This document shows, one piece after another, positions 43,923 to 56,790 of a DNA stretch of 64,000 nt. Position numbers and translations under genes: made by a program. Within the stretch, counting starts at the first letter, position 1. Each line of letters opens with the position of its first letter. Below the pieces are notes generated by a model. The model was not told the origin of the DNA. It ran no database searches and saw only the letters and a list, made by a program, of their open reading frames with translations. Source of the DNA: Sepioteuthis lessoniana. Taxonomy: Eukaryota; Mollusca; Cephalopoda; Myopsida; Loliginidae. The stretch is from positions 30,262,745 to 30,326,744 of the forward strand of contig OY757939.1 in NCBI GenBank assembly GCA_963585895.1. The letters are read 5' to 3'.

Positions 43923-44973
43923 GCATTATGCTGAAATATACAAGACCCACAACTGAACTATAAACTAACCCTAACTTTGACAAACATCCAAAAGAAGGAA
44001 GCCCGAAATACCAAATGAGGACAAATACATACATGGAACGATTTAACGTATTTTTGACACCTTAACTGGAGGATTCACCATTTCAATGTATTCAGGAAAA
44101 ACTCCCTCATACATGGAATGCTTGTTGAACCCAGTAAATAAAGGCAAGTATAAAAGAAACATCTTCGTCTCTTATCTGCTTCTGTCTATTTCTTTTGTAT
44201 AATTCTTTTTGGGATTTCTTGGGCAAGGCATTACACCGACTAACAAACGTGGGGGTATAATATAATATAACCAAAAATATGGAGTCAGATATATAACGGC
44301 AACACAGCCTTGCCCATAGCCCCTGACCTTCAAGCCACAAACCCCACATCTACTTTTTTAAATTACTTTATTTTGTTTATTTTATAAGATTATATAGAGA
44401 GATACTAAGCATTTGCAAATCATTATCTGCATCTTTTAAAATTACACAGAAGTAAATTTTGCAACCAGGACACACATACACACACACATAGATTGAATAT
44501 TGACTTATGAAACTAACCTGTTAGCAACTGCTCTATAACATAAGCCCAATTTGTATTAAGAAGCAAGTTATCTAACAGTTGAAAAAGAAAGTCATTTTTA
44601 TTTTAACTATAAGTTCAGGTTTCATAACGGGGTAAAAGTTCAGATTGATTACCACTGAAACTAACAACGAAAAACCAATCCATGTCATTTACAAGCAGTT
44701 TTTTTTGGTGGGGGTGCTTTAAGTTTCCATATTTTTCAGTTATTTTCCAGCATCAATCAATTTGGGTAAAAATCAATGTCCTTTTGAGTTATGCTTTATA
44801 GATATGAGACAATGAAGTTGTAAGACTTTCTTGATTCTGTTCATAACACACACACAGGGCTATGTTAGTAGAGCGTTAAAAAAAAGAGTTCAATTCCTAC
44901 TGGGTGCTCTATTCTACATACATATTTCATATAACCATATACGTACACACATATATTACATATACGTACACAC

Positions 44974-44977
<4 letters not shown>
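43919..44977. other. Unassigned
   Basis: A minus-strand open stretch of 80 codons at 44,107-44,349 has no recognised similarity. GTATAAAAG near 44,148 is TATA-like without context. Confidence 0.3.
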
Positions 44978-45029
<52 letters not shown>

Positions 45030-45031
<2 letters not shown>

Positions 45032-45294
45032 GGAGGCGTTTCGTCGTAGGAAACGGAAACGGGGACCCGAGTTCAAATCTTCAACGAGGCTGTCTGCATT
45101 TCACATAGCGCTAATACCCTTGGGAAAGGTATGAATCCAACTACTCTCTCTCCAGGTATGGATGAATAGTAAGACAGACTGTGCTCTAACTTTGATATGG
45201 CAACCGTGGAGGACGAGGAAAACTCTGAATTCAAACCTGTTAAACTCCACTTAAAAACTGACCTTGTGTCGCATCCTGCTCGTGCAGAGGGGTC

Positions 45295-45298
<4 letters not shown>
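45030..45298 (+). repeat. SINE-1 between two (TA)n runs
   Basis: GACCCGAGTTCAAATCTTC B box, TACCCTTGGGAAAGGTATGA core, GACCTTGTGTCGCATCCTGC, ending GGTCGGTAAATATATA that runs into (TA)n at 45,299-45,344. (TA)n also precedes it (44,978-45,028). Confidence 0.8.
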
Positions 45299-45348
<50 letters not shown>

Positions 45349-45349
45349 T

Positions 45350-45575
45350 GTTTTGGTTCCTTTGTTTTCAATGGCATATCAACCTTCGTGGGTTATTTAA
45401 TGCCAAAGCCATCCTTCTAGAAGTGATGCTATTTAATCCATAGCTGGGTTTATACCTTTCCCAAGGGGATTTGTCCGAAAGTGAACATAATACCGCGACT
45501 GGAGTTCGAACTCGCTTATTACGATTCTGCAGCCCATCGCTTAAACAATTACACCACGAGGACACCCCCTATATT
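45350..45575 (-). repeat. SINE-3: tRNA head, Ceph-type core, Rep-A tail
   Basis: Minus strand: GGTGTCCTCGTGGTGTAATT head, GTTCGAACTCC-type B box, CCCCTTGGGAAAGGTATAAA core, then TTTGGCATTAAATAACCCAC and GAAGGTTGATATGCCATTGA, the same 3' block as Rep-A. Confidence 0.75.
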
Positions 45576-46055
45576 ACATCTATACACATACAAACATACT
45601 CTATGGATGCACACACATGTATACATAGGTAGAATTTACGAACACACAATATATAAATATATTTACACGTGTAAGTACATATACACACACACAGAGGTAT
45701 AATTCATTAACACATACACACACACACACTATATATATATATATATATAACATTCTTTTCTTTTTAATCAGGTCTTGCTTTTTTTCCTCAATGAAAAAAA
45801 ACAAAAAAAACAAGTTAGAATAACCGACATTTGAGAGAATTTCTACCACGGAATGTAAAGGTGTGCTGGTCTTCATGCTTCGCCAATCACCGTAACAGCC
45901 CAACCTTAAAAACAGTCATGTGCAACCCTCCACTCTTTTTTGTCAAGGAAAAAAGGGGAAAGTACTCAATTGTCCTACAAAGACAAAATATTTTTTGTTT
46001 GCTCTGTTTGTTGCTCTGTTGAGAAACAAACATTATGAACGACTACTGATATCAA
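45576..46055. other. CA/TA microsatellites and unassigned DNA
   Basis: Simple repeats 45,580-45,750; nothing recognised after. Confidence 0.5.
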
Positions 46056-46520
46056 CTTAACATTTTTTGGTTGGTTGGTTTTATGGCATGTCAATCCTTG
46101 TTAGGTTATTTCAAGCAAAAGTCAGTCTGTTTTTCAAGCAATTATATAGTTTCAAATAACTGTCTCTATCTAATAATAATCATTATATGATTTCAAGTAT
46201 TCCTCCACAATACTAATAATTCGCACAATTATATGGTTTCAAGTATTCTTATCTCTGATGATTTGAACCCATTTGGTTTCAAGTATTTTAACCAATTATA
46301 TGGTTTCATGCTGCTAATAAACGTTAGTAAACAATTATAGCTTCAAGTAAGACATGATTAATACAAATGTTTTCCCCTCAGTTAAATGGTTTCAAGTATT
46401 CCTATCTAATACTATTCATTTTCAAACAGATCTAGTTAATCCATGAATGGGGTTCTAACATGTACTACCACTTCAGGATCTAGCAGTAATGATAAAGAAA
46501 TGGAGACTCCCTTAATTCAA
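46056..46520 (-). repeat. Rep-A copy
   Basis: TTGGTTGGTTGGTTTTATGG tail side, several TTCAAGTATTCC units, degraded GGGGTTCTAACATGTACTAC block. Confidence 0.65.
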
Positions 46521-47050
46521 ACTAGCTGAGACATATGCCACAAAATATGAGAAGGGTATCTCTTGCATCAAAGCTTTGTTTAGTCATTTGCAACAGCTGA
46601 ATCTCCTCCTTGTCTACCAATTCTAACCCTAACGCAACCACTGGATCCATGAGGGGGAGTTTGAGGAAGTCAATCTGAACCTGTGCAACACCTTACCCAT
46701 CTTTTGAGGTACCATAATCATCCTTAGGGATGCATAACACAAAAGAGTTTTTTATGTACTCGTCTGAACAATCTCTGTCAAAAGGATCTTTATTTATACA
46801 ACAGAGTTTCAGCTAAGTAAGGAACAAATATGTTAAATGTTCGGAGACAAGCATTTTATCCATTTGACCATCAGCTGCCTCCTTTAAATCCTGTTTGATG
46901 ATTTTATTTCCATCCTTTATTGGATGCATCAAATCATTTCTAAAATATGCATCAAAAACTGCAAATGAAACCTAATAAATTATTTCATTTAAGGTCAATG
47001 GAAAATCAATTAATTCTGAATTTTTCCCTTTAGATTTAGTTTCCTGAAAA
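46521..47050. other. Unassigned
   Basis: No ORF, exon or repeat family recognised. Confidence 0.35.
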
Positions 47051-47322
47051 TGCCAGGCCATTGGTCTAATGGGTAGAGTGTTCGCCAATGGTCTGGGAGA
47101 CCAGGGTTCAATCCCAGGTCGAGTCATATCAAAGACTCAAAAAAATGGTACTTGATGCCTCCTTGCTTAAAACTCAGCATTGTAAGGTAAGGATCAAGGA
47201 TAAAGTGGAGCAATCCAGAGAATAGAGAAGCACCCTCCCAGACACCTCACTGTAGTAGCTATTGAAAAGGGAGCCTTCAGATCACCCTCGACTTACGTCG
47301 CCAACTTTACTTATATTGGATC
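47051..47322 (+). repeat. SINE-2, full length
   Basis: GGCCATTGGTCTAATGGGTA A box, AGGGTTCAATCCCAGGTCGA B box, body to CGTCGCCAACTTTACTTATA. Confidence 0.85.
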
Positions 47323-47531
47323 ATTATTGATATTTACTAAACTTAATTTGGTACATCCAGTGAAGATCAAACTCACTATAGTAATAATTGTCTACATGAT
47401 TAGTTTGTTAACTACTTCTTTTTTTCTTCTCTTCTTAAAATTTCTTAAATGCAAGAATTAGAAAATCAAACAGATTATGAATGCAACTGATCATATAGGA
47501 AGAAGAGGTAAAGTAAACATCTTGAAGTCTG

Positions 47532-47655
47532 TATGCCAGGCCAAGTGAAGATTAGTAAATAAGAACTATTATCTAAAGTTAAGTATTGATAGGCTTGTTC
47601 AATGCTTAGATGGGTGACCACTTAGAAACAGCAGGTAACATAAACAATCTGAAGT
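47532..47655 (+). repeat. 5S rRNA-derived SINE
   Basis: TAAAGTTAAGTATTGATAGG, TTCAATGCTTAGATGGGTGA, CCACTTAGAAACAGCAGGTA: clear 5S order. Confidence 0.7.
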
Positions 47656-47814
47656 CTGTGGACTAAAAGATGATTAGTTTCCTCAAAATGTGTTCATATG
47701 CAGTGCCTCAGTTTCTCTTGGATTAAAATGGAAAAAGGAGAGGAAAATGATAGGAATAAGTGCATTAAGAGAAGCAACTTGCCTACTTTGAAAATCAGCT
47801 TTCAAAATCTGTAT

Positions 47815-48130
47815 AAACAGGATTTGGCATTAAATAACTTACAAGGGTTAATATACCATAAAACCCAATCAACCCAATCAACCAAGTTATTCAAGTATTC
47901 CAGTCTAATATCGATAATTTTGAAATGGATCAATTAATCCTATAAATGGGATTTTAACAGGTCAGAGTGGAAGCTGGGAGTAATAGCAATGAAATACTGA
48001 CTCCACACACTAAAGAGTTTCAGAACTACAGCCAGAGCACCAGATGCAGTTTAGTGTCATATGACAACCCCTTTTTTGAGGGGAAAAGTCTTACTTCTCT
48101 GCAGGAAATATTGTTGGCATATTATAAGTT
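47815..48130 (-). repeat. Rep-A body preceded by an inverted Rep-A tail
   Basis: 47,815-47,885 is a plus-strand tail (GGCATTAAATAACTTACAAG to CAATCAACC). 47,888-48,130 is a minus-strand body (TTCAAGTATTCC to CTTACTTCTCTGCAG). Confidence 0.6.
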
Positions 48131-49255
48131 TCACTGACATGACTATGATTTAGATGAAGCAAAATATTGCATTTAAATCATATTAGCATTTTTTCAAGCT
48201 TCTCGGATTTTCTATTATTTGAGTTTATCTTGGTGAATTTATTTTGTTTTGCACAATTTGACTAAGACTATGACTACGCATTTGCTTTCTACAATTTGAA
48301 TAACATTAGGATCATTGCAGTTAAAAATCTCTTTTTACAAGCCAATAATAGTGATTTCTATGTTCACAGAGAGTTGATTTTTGTCAAACTAGACAAAGTT
48401 TAGTAAAAGAAATAAAGATTATAAATCCTGTCAAATAAGATATATTAGAATTATGCAGTAAACCAAGGATTAATTGAATATTTAAAGAAATATTGGGTTT
48501 GTTCTCATTTTTCCTTTTAGCTAAACAAACTTAGACAAAGAAGGTAAAAAAGTTATCAACTCTTAAATGAAGTGAAATAATATCTTCAATCTGGTTGAAT
48601 GAGCGTCAGACTTTATCTTATTTCCAAAAATAAAAATTTTAGTTGTTGGGGGGGGGGGGCTGAAAAGCTAATAGAGTGAAAAATTCATATGTTGATGTCA
48701 TATCTGCTGTTGATGAGTTTTTTTATCAATGAGACTCAAGCACTGCAACACTGATCGAAGAAGTGTGTGGACTGTAGAGAGGACTATGTTGAAAAATGAG
48801 CCTCATTTGGTTACATTCCATGAGAGTATTTTAGTCAGCCTTGGAACTTTTCAGCTGACCCTCATATGACAGAGTCATGTTTGTAAAAGAAGTTGTAGTT
48901 TTTAACACCTTTTTACTTATTTTCTTTTCTTTAGATAAAGTTTTGTTATTTTTGATTTGCTATACTTATTCATATTACATAGAAGTTTTTAAATAGTCAC
49001 AAATGTTCATAAGCTAGATAGTATGACTTGGAACGAACAATCTGGACTAAAACAAAAATGTAAGCAGAAATCATGATTAACTTTTGACTATTTAACATTT
49101 TATTGAGATAAGAAGTAGTTTTATTTTGGTAAGTAGAAAAAAAAATCAAATAATCTTGGCCAAATACAGTTTCAAACTTTTCAGGGATGACTGTAACAAG
49201 TCCAGAAAGTTTGATTGAAATTGAGTTAAAAATGGTGGAGACTTAGTGGTATGGA
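48131..49255. other. Unassigned, AT-rich
   Basis: Includes a G10 run at 48,650. No gene seen. Confidence 0.35.
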
Positions 49256-49870
49256 CAGACAGATATTTGATTTTTTGGTTTATTTGTTAAGCAGCATATG
49301 GGTTATCTATGGCAAAATCTTATTCATTCGTAAATATTTGATTTTAATCATATTTTCAATATTACATTTTTTTAAATTGCACTTTTTTTATTTATCTATT
49401 ATCATTTGTTTGCATACAATTATATGGTTTCAAGTATTCCTATCAAATACTAATAATTTTACACAATTTTATGGCTTCAAGTAACTATTTCTATTTCATA
49501 ATAATCAATTGTTTATATGGTTTCAAGCATTCCTATCTGACGCCATTAATTTGTAAGCAATAATATGGTTTCAAGTAACTACTACTAATAATAATAATAA
49601 TAATTCCAAATAAACAATTATAGCTTCAAGTAACAATTCTTGATATACATCTAGATGGTTTCAAGGACTCCTAACATTAACAATTCTATTGAATAATAAT
49701 CACTTGCTTCCACACAGTTATATGCTTTCATGCATTCCTATCTAATCCAAACAATCTTTAAGTAGATCTATTTGACACATAGATGGGACCCTAATACAAC
49801 TGAAAGGTATTACAACTCCAAGTCTGAGTGGACTTGGGAGTAATAGCAATGAAGAAGAACTCAAGCTCGT
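49256..49870 (-). repeat. Rep-A copy, long internal array
   Basis: Starts at the GGTTTATTTGTTAAGCAGCA tail side; at least five TTCAAGTA-type units, then AGTGGACTTGGGAGTAATAG. Confidence 0.65.
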
Positions 49871-50056
49871 AAACTACACAATTCTTATCTATGTCCATGT
49901 GAATGTTTCTCATTATATTGATCCAATTAGACCTTAAAAGAGTGATTAATACAATTTGAAAAAAAAGATATCCATTTTGATCATGAAATAATTAAAACAC
50001 AACTAATGAAACAGTTTAGACAATAAAGTTGAACTCAATACAAATTAATCCCATAC

Positions 50057-50138
50057 CTATCAGCAGTTCTCACTGGTTGTTTTATACTTAGTAAATGATA
50101 ATTTCTTGCCTCTTGATGCATGACTGTCAAATGCACCT
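50057..50138 (-). CDS. Internal exon of a host gene, function unknown
   Basis: 82-base minus-strand block with acceptor ...CAAGTTACAG and donor GTATGG. One frame is open throughout: two bases, 26 codons (VHLTVMHQEARNYHLLSIKQ, PVRTAD), two bases. The other two frames close. The outgoing two-base overhang fits the one-base entry of the 32.1-kb exon, giving ...TADR-LQYTL.... No domain recognised. An acceptor two bases further in (ACAGAG) would change the incoming phase. It is the most upstream exon I could find. Confidence 0.55.
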
Positions 50139-50194
50139 CTGTAACTTGATACACAAGCTAAAAACTAATCTGTGCATCCTTTGTATACCAGGAT

Positions 50195-50452
50195 ATTTGG
50201 CCCAGCGGTTAGAGTGTTCGCCAATGGCCCGGGAGACCTGGGTTCAATCCCAGGTCGAGTCATACCAAAGACTTTAAAAATGGAACTTGATACCACCTTG
50301 CTTAACACTCAGCATTATAAGGTACGGTTCAAGGGTAAAGTGGAGCAATCCTGGGAATGGAGTAGCGCCCTCCCCTACACCTTGGTGTAGTAGCTATCGA
50401 AAAGGGTGCCTTCGGGTCACCCTCGACTATGGTCGCTAACTTTACTTACTTT
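50195..50452 (+). repeat. SINE-2, full length
   Basis: GGCCCAGCGGTTAGAGTGTT A box, TGGGTTCAATCCCAGGTCGA B box. Nearly identical to the copy at 58,866 apart from that copy's deletion. Confidence 0.9.
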
Positions 50453-50724
50453 TATAAATAATACAGTTGTAGTCTCATTGAAGATAACAAAGTTGTTCCC
50501 CACAGATTTTCCCCAAAGTATAAAAGTGAGTAAACTAAGGAGCAATAGGTCAAAGGTTAAAGAATAAAACACAAAACAAACGTTTTTTTCTTTTGTAGAA
50601 AAAGTTTTAATTTATCATATTTGTAATTTTGAAACATTGCAATTTGAGTCAGATGACTAAATGATTTGCCAGGAATTGTTGTTTACAACTCTTTGTTTCA
50701 TTTGACACACAGGACTAGGATTGT

Positions 50725-50938
50725 TTACAATACCTGTTGTTCCTCAGTGGTCACCCATCTCACAATTGAACAAACTCATTACTGCTTAACTTTGGTGATC
50801 TTATTTACTAGGGTTTGCTAAGTTTAGCACTCAGGCATGGAATTACCTATTGTTGTTCCTAAGTGGTCAACAATTTAAAAATTGAAGAGGCTTATCACTG
50901 CTTAACTTCAGTTATCTAATGTGAATTGTAGCTTTCAG
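50725..50938 (-). repeat. Two tandem 5S rRNA-derived SINEs
   Basis: Minus strand, twice: AGTTAAGCAGTAATGAG and AGATGGGTGACCACTGAGGA (first, 50,725-50,835), AGTTAAGCAGTGATAAGC and TTGACCACTTAGGAACAACA (second, to 50,938). Confidence 0.75.
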
Positions 50939-51595
50939 CTTGACTTGTTCCTAAAGTCATGGAACACATCTAGTTAGCCAGAATACTCAAATTCATTAGA
51001 TAGAAATGAAAGATCCTTTAAAAGTACTGTTTCCAAAAAAATATTACCTTTATCATTAAGTTGGGTTAATAGTATGGAGTTCCCTGACTCAAAAAAATGT
51101 TATCTTAAAACCCATAAATCATCATAAAATATTATGATGATTTGAATAAAACCAGTAAATTTGTTTTGTTCTTATTTTTTCTATCTTTTTTCTTTGACAT
51201 TGTGTCTGTATCTGAGACATTGTGATTAAAATCAAGTTCACGCTAATTTCATTCCATTCTGAATAAGTATCGCATATAATTTATTCCTCAAGCTGTTCAG
51301 CATGAAGCAACCATTATCATTAACCTTTATAAGTATCTGTGGCAACCATCTAAAAGAAAAGCATGACAAAAATGATCAAATTTGGTGCCAAAATATAAAA
51401 AAAAAATTCTCTGCAAAATTCCTTAGCAGATAAAACAATATGAACCAGATGAAATGAATTCACACAAGGCACAGTTTAACATATGTGCAGGGAGACAATA
51501 AATAATTATCTCCCTTGGATTTGGGACATGTCTTTGGATATGTTGTGGTTGTATAAATCACATAATGCCTATTTGCCTCTTTCATCCCCATTCTT
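50939..51595. other. Unassigned
   Basis: No exon or repeat recognised. Confidence 0.35.
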
Positions 51596-51599
51596 TGAG

Positions 51600-52130
51600 C
51601 AATGAAGACATACCTCCAATTTCAGATTCCACTGAACAATCAAAAGAATATGTGCAAAAAATCTTGAAGCAACATTTTTGTTTGTAGATTTCTCCAAGGC
51701 ATTCAACTCCATACACAGAGGGAAGGTGGAACAAATACTTCTAGTAAATGGTCTCCCCAAAGAAATTGTTACTGCTGTAATGAAGCTCTACAAAGACATG
51801 AAAACAATAGTTTGTTCACCCAATGGCAACACTGATTTCTTTGACAGTGGAGTCTTCCAACATAGATTAGCCCTTTTCTGTTGATAAACTGTCTAGATTA
51901 TATACAAGAAATGCCAATAGATCTAATGAAAAAAATGGCTTCACACTGAAAAAGGCAAGAAGCAGATGATATCCCGTAAAACTATCATGGATGCAGACTG
52001 TGCAGAAGACCTAGTGCTTCTCACAAATACACCTGCCTTAGCCAAATCTCTGTTGGAGAGTCTAGAGCAGGCAGCAAGAGACATTGGCTTCTATGCGAAT
52101 TCAGATGTTGTGTAGAAGTCTTGCCAAGAA
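51600..52130 (+). pseudogene. RTE-type LINE, internal RT fragment
   Basis: LFVDFSKAFNSIHRGKVEQI (51,680-51,740), LPKEIVTAVMKLYKDMKT and FFDSGVFQ are RT motifs of RTE elements. From 51,870 the frame is lost, but the DADYADD region and following helices are recognisable in broken form (51,960-52,110). Ends abruptly at 52,130; no 3' tail. Same clade as the 15.7-kb fragment, which covers the C-terminus. Confidence 0.7.
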
Positions 52131-53490
52131 TGATGGCTGATAGGTATGGATAGCAAGAGAGAGTCAAAGCAATCCATGCTATCAGCATGACTTGATGATT
52201 TTCATATTAATACTTCTTGTATGTATTAAACGATTGTAAAGGTTTAAATTATATTATCTTGTTTTTTCTTCTGTTTATTCAGTATTAGTGTATCAGTGGA
52301 TATATTAATGCTAATATTGGAACTTGGTGAGTGGGAACACAACTAAGTGTCCTCCCTAACATACTTCATACATTCAAAGAGCAGTATACAAAAGCGAAAG
52401 AGATAAACAAAATATTTTTTCTATCTTCAGTTTTTCAGACAATTTTGTAATTCAGCTCTCCCAGAACATTTTATTAATTAAAGTATTAATTTCTATGCTT
52501 TTTATAGTTTTCCAAGGAATTGATATTGAATTCTCTAAAGACAGGAATAAATGATCATCCAAAGGTGTAATATTTGCTGAATATAGTTGATGACTGAAGA
52601 CTTCCAAGCCAAATGATAAGATAATTGCCAGGTGACTGAAGAAACATGCAATCTAGCATTGTTATATAGCAGAGCCCTTTCTCTTTACTAATTCCAAATG
52701 GTTAACTTTCTGGGCAACTCTAAGATAAAATTAAGAATTAAAAGTAACCTCACTACTTACAAGAGTAATTTATTTATTCTAATTGATGTCATAAAAGGAC
52801 CCCCATTTACATTTAATATTACTGTATTATGGCAGGTAGATACCTTAACTTTCACAGATTGTGCTTAGAAGAGAAACTGGATATAAAAATTTTTTTAGAT
52901 AAAAATCATGTATTAGATTTAAAAAAAAATTAATTTCCAAGTAAAAGCATTTCAACTGGCTATGCATTTGACTTTCAGAATTCAACCATAATTGCTTTCA
53001 TACATGATAAAGATAAACGTAGAATAATGAAAACCTGTTCAATATACTCTTTTAATAGAATTTCCCAACAACCAGGATTTTATAAAATATCACTATTTTT
53101 AGCAAAAATAATGCTAAAAGATTTCAAGATCATTAACAATACCTAACTGTTTTTCCGAATTTTTGAAATTGTCTATAGTTTAAAAAATTTTTCAAAATGA
53201 AACTGTGATGTTGCCTGTGTTAGAAAAAGATATTCCATTTTATAACATAATCAATTTCAAATAGATTTTCTTGTTTTTTTTTTAATTCTAATTATTTGCC
53301 CTGAAGACGACATTTTAGCTTGCATGTGTAACATATTTTCTATCATTATTATTTTATTCTTATACTTAAAATAATTTTGAATAGAAAAACTTGTATGCTG
53401 GTAAAATATCTAAATCAAAACACGTGTAGGCAATAAATTTTTATCCACACCAAGTATATTCTTTCTTCTGTTTATTTTACAACATTATAT
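52131..53490. other. Unassigned, AT-rich
   Basis: No gene or recognised repeat; TA and CA microsatellite follows at 53,485-53,541. Confidence 0.35.
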
Positions 53491-53494
53491 ATAT

Positions 53495-53540
<46 letters not shown>

Positions 53541-53599
53541 ACAATGGTGCGGTTGATAGGAAGTTGGTTTCATTTGTCTATTCTGACTGAAGAGGTCAT

Positions 53600-53850
53600 T
53601 CCTAACATGGCAGGGAAGTTTCCATGAAGTAATGGCTAAAATGTTTGACTGTGGTAAGTGAGTTCAAATTCCAGCTTTGTTGTTGTGTTCCCTTTCAGAC
53701 TAATACCCTTGGGAAAGGTACTGAAGCCCCTTATCATCCCAGCTAAGGGTTGAATAGCACCCCAACTGTTCTTCTAGAAGGATGTCTTTGGCAAATAACC
53801 CATGAAAGTTGATATGCCATTAAATAAAGAAACAAAACCAAACCTAACTG
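53600..53850 (+). repeat. SINE-3 copy
   Basis: GTGAGTTCAAATTCCAGC B box, TACCCTTGGGAAAGGTACTG core, TTTGGCAAATAACCCATGAA and GTTGATATGCCATTAAAT tail. Confidence 0.7.
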
Positions 53851-54306
53851 GGCACCTCTCATGCTCTTGAACCACATCAAACTAAAATAACATATATAGT
53901 TTTATGTAATCTTATGTCTGAATACATAGATTAGCTAAACACTCTTGATATTCAGTTACAATCATTCCATAAATCATTTGCTTGTTAATCTTAACTTTGA
54001 AGAGGGTCATTAATATGCCAAACTTATTTAGGCAGAACTCATTCTTTGAATTGTTGCTATTGGCATCATAGTAGTTATTTTGTCCTGTAAAACAATCAGT
54101 CTTGGAGAAAGGAAAACTCAGAATTCAAAAACTGAGGAATGTTGTTCAGAGAATTTATCGCACACTCATACACTATTCTTCTGTTATCAACTCAAGTAAA
54201 AAATGTATTAGTTCTTACATTTCCTTTGTAAATAAAGAAGTAGGAACCATTGTAACTTCTGCTACAATAGGGAGTTTTATTTATACATATCCAGGTGGTT
54301 GCAAGG

Positions 54307-54309
<3 letters not shown>

Positions 54310-54362
<53 letters not shown>
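54310..54362. repeat. (TA)n microsatellite
   Basis: 53-base AT run. A SINE-1 scrap (GGAGAAAGGAAAACTCAGAA) lies just upstream at 54,094. Confidence 0.9.
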
Positions 54363-54366
<4 letters not shown>

Positions 54367-56484
54367 CATTGAAATAAGAATAATGTAAAATTAGTTCCAG
54401 TTTGTTCCGTAGAGAATCATTAGCAGGATATTACTAGTAGAGATTAAGTCGTCTACCCATAAAAATATCTTCACTTTTTTGTTGCACAGTTGCATTTCAT
54501 TTTTTAGTTGCAATTTCTATTTTTTTTTGCTTTTTTTGCTTAATGTGAAATCTGAAAAATCTTATGATATCTAACCTCAAAGAATAATTATAAAAAATAA
54601 TAGCAATAATAAAATGAACAAATTTTATTAAGTTTAAAATTTCCCAGGTTATTTTCTTACTTTGTTTTTATTTCATTCTACACATATCTCCATTTTCTCA
54701 TCGTCATTCTAATGTCTCATTATCTCAAACACATTCTTGTTCATATCCATCCACAGTGAGTGGGGAAGTGATTTGCAAAGGAGGCCAGGTCCAACCCCAA
54801 CCATCAACAATAGGCTTGGGTATCAACACAAGAATTCAAAATTTGCCATGGGTGTCTGTTACCAGGCTTTTTTAAGGTGAAGAACAAAAAGATATTTTTT
54901 GAATATATCTTCATGATAACTCCATGGTAGGTATTCCACCAATGAAAAAGTGCACAGTACAATTCAACGTATAATCTAAAGAAGGCTTAATCCAAGGAAA
55001 TGTGAATAACCTCACCCAACCACCCATAGTATCCCAATCTTTAATATTTTTGATTATCTAAAAAAGAATATGATTTCAAATAATTAACAGGAGAATTAAA
55101 TTTTTCATCTCTGGACTTAAACCAATAATAAGGCAGGCTGAAGAACAGATCAACCAAAAATGTTATAAAAAAAAAAAAAACAACGATGATACAAGTACAA
55201 ATCATTTTGGAAAAAAAATTAATCTCAGAACAACAGAAAACATTTTTAAAACATTATTTTTGGGTGGTGGGGTGGACTTTTAGGATTATTACTCTTAACA
55301 ACTCATTCCTACATCAACATTTTGAAATTCAGTAACCTATCTATAATATAAATACATTAGCTACATTGTTAAATTTTAATATTTTTAATTTGTTTTTGTT
55401 GGAAGTGCCTCTTCCTCAGTTATTCATTAAGTTTTATTTAGTTGTGGCACAAGGCAAATACATGGAGCACTCAGTGAAACTCTAACTCACTAGTAACGAT
55501 CTGCCCTCTTCTTCATATTCCATAACTCTTTTTTAAGTTATTGAGGTACCATACTAAGTAATTTCTCTTCATGGCATTTAAAACGTTGGGAGGGTTAGGG
55601 TTGCATCCATCTCCTCTCCAAGTGACAGATGATTTGAAATTCGGAAACCAGTTGTTAAACCTCTTTCATTATTCTACGTTGAAATAAAGCATTGGTGATG
55701 ATAATTATTCTGATCTCCCATAATCAAATTTATAAAATTACCGAAATTATTTATGTATAACACGCACGTTTTTCTAGATTTTTAAGTCTAAAAGCAAAGG
55801 GTGCGTATTGTACAGGAGAACTAAATATCTTTTATTTTCGGCTACATCGGCCGCCATATTTGGAACGGCATGATTGAAAGTAAGTCATATCTATGGTCCA
55901 AACTAATTAATGAGTGACAAATATTTCTGTTTCCGATATAAATAAATAACAATTGGAATGAATGTTAGTTTATAATTTGTTTCTTCAATTGCAAACTTAT
56001 TTTTGCCAAAAGTTTGTTACATTTTTGTAGGAACATGTCATTGCCTTTGGTTTAAATACTGTGTAAATTTTGTGCTTCGAAACATTGTATAGTCAATGCA
56101 AACTGGATAAAAACTTGAACAGATGTTAAATTTAGTTTGAATTTAGCAGCTACAAATTCCAAAAGGTTAATGCATTTTATACACGGGAAATGTTTTTTTT
56201 TTTTTTTCAGAATTTTGTAGCCGAAAGTTATATACAACTAATTACTGTAACAGTTATTTTGAATCATGAACAACAAAAATTCTTAATGTTATTTATAACA
56301 TTATTATAAGGAATTATTCGCTTTTTCTCATGCACATATATTGAGTTTGATAAAAAAATATTTTTACACCCAGTTTCTGCATTTCAATAAAATAGATTTC
56401 ATGGTTTTGAAATAATTGAAATCATCTTAAATAAGTTGTATCAGTAATGGCCAGCGATCTTTTCATCTGGTGGTCGATTTGGTT
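54363..56484. other. Unassigned
   Basis: No exon, ORF or clear repeat. A pair of CACGCACG / GGGTGCGTATTG motifs near 55,765-55,815 is suggestive of a small inverted element but too weak to call. Confidence 0.3.
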
Positions 56485-56790
56485 TCTTTGTTTATAGTTG
56501 TATGGTCTGATGGATCCATATTTAATATTTATTTAATACTAATTTAGAGACAATTATATCAAGTAACTATTTCTAATAATAATTTGTTTTCAAACAGTTA
56601 TATTGTTTCAAGTTAATACAAATAACTTTCAAACGGATTTATTTGACCCGTAGATGGGATCCTAAAAGGTATTACCATTCCAGGTCAGAATAGACCTGGA
56701 GGTAACGGCAATAAAAGAGTACTTCACACTCTCCAGAACTGGAGCCTCACCACCGGATATCATACCTAATATACCCAGGATTTCAAATAT
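56485..56790 (-). repeat. Rep-A copy
   Basis: TTCAAACGGATTTATTTGAC, TATTACCATTCCAGGTCAG, TAGACCTGGAGGTAACGGCA. Confidence 0.65.
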
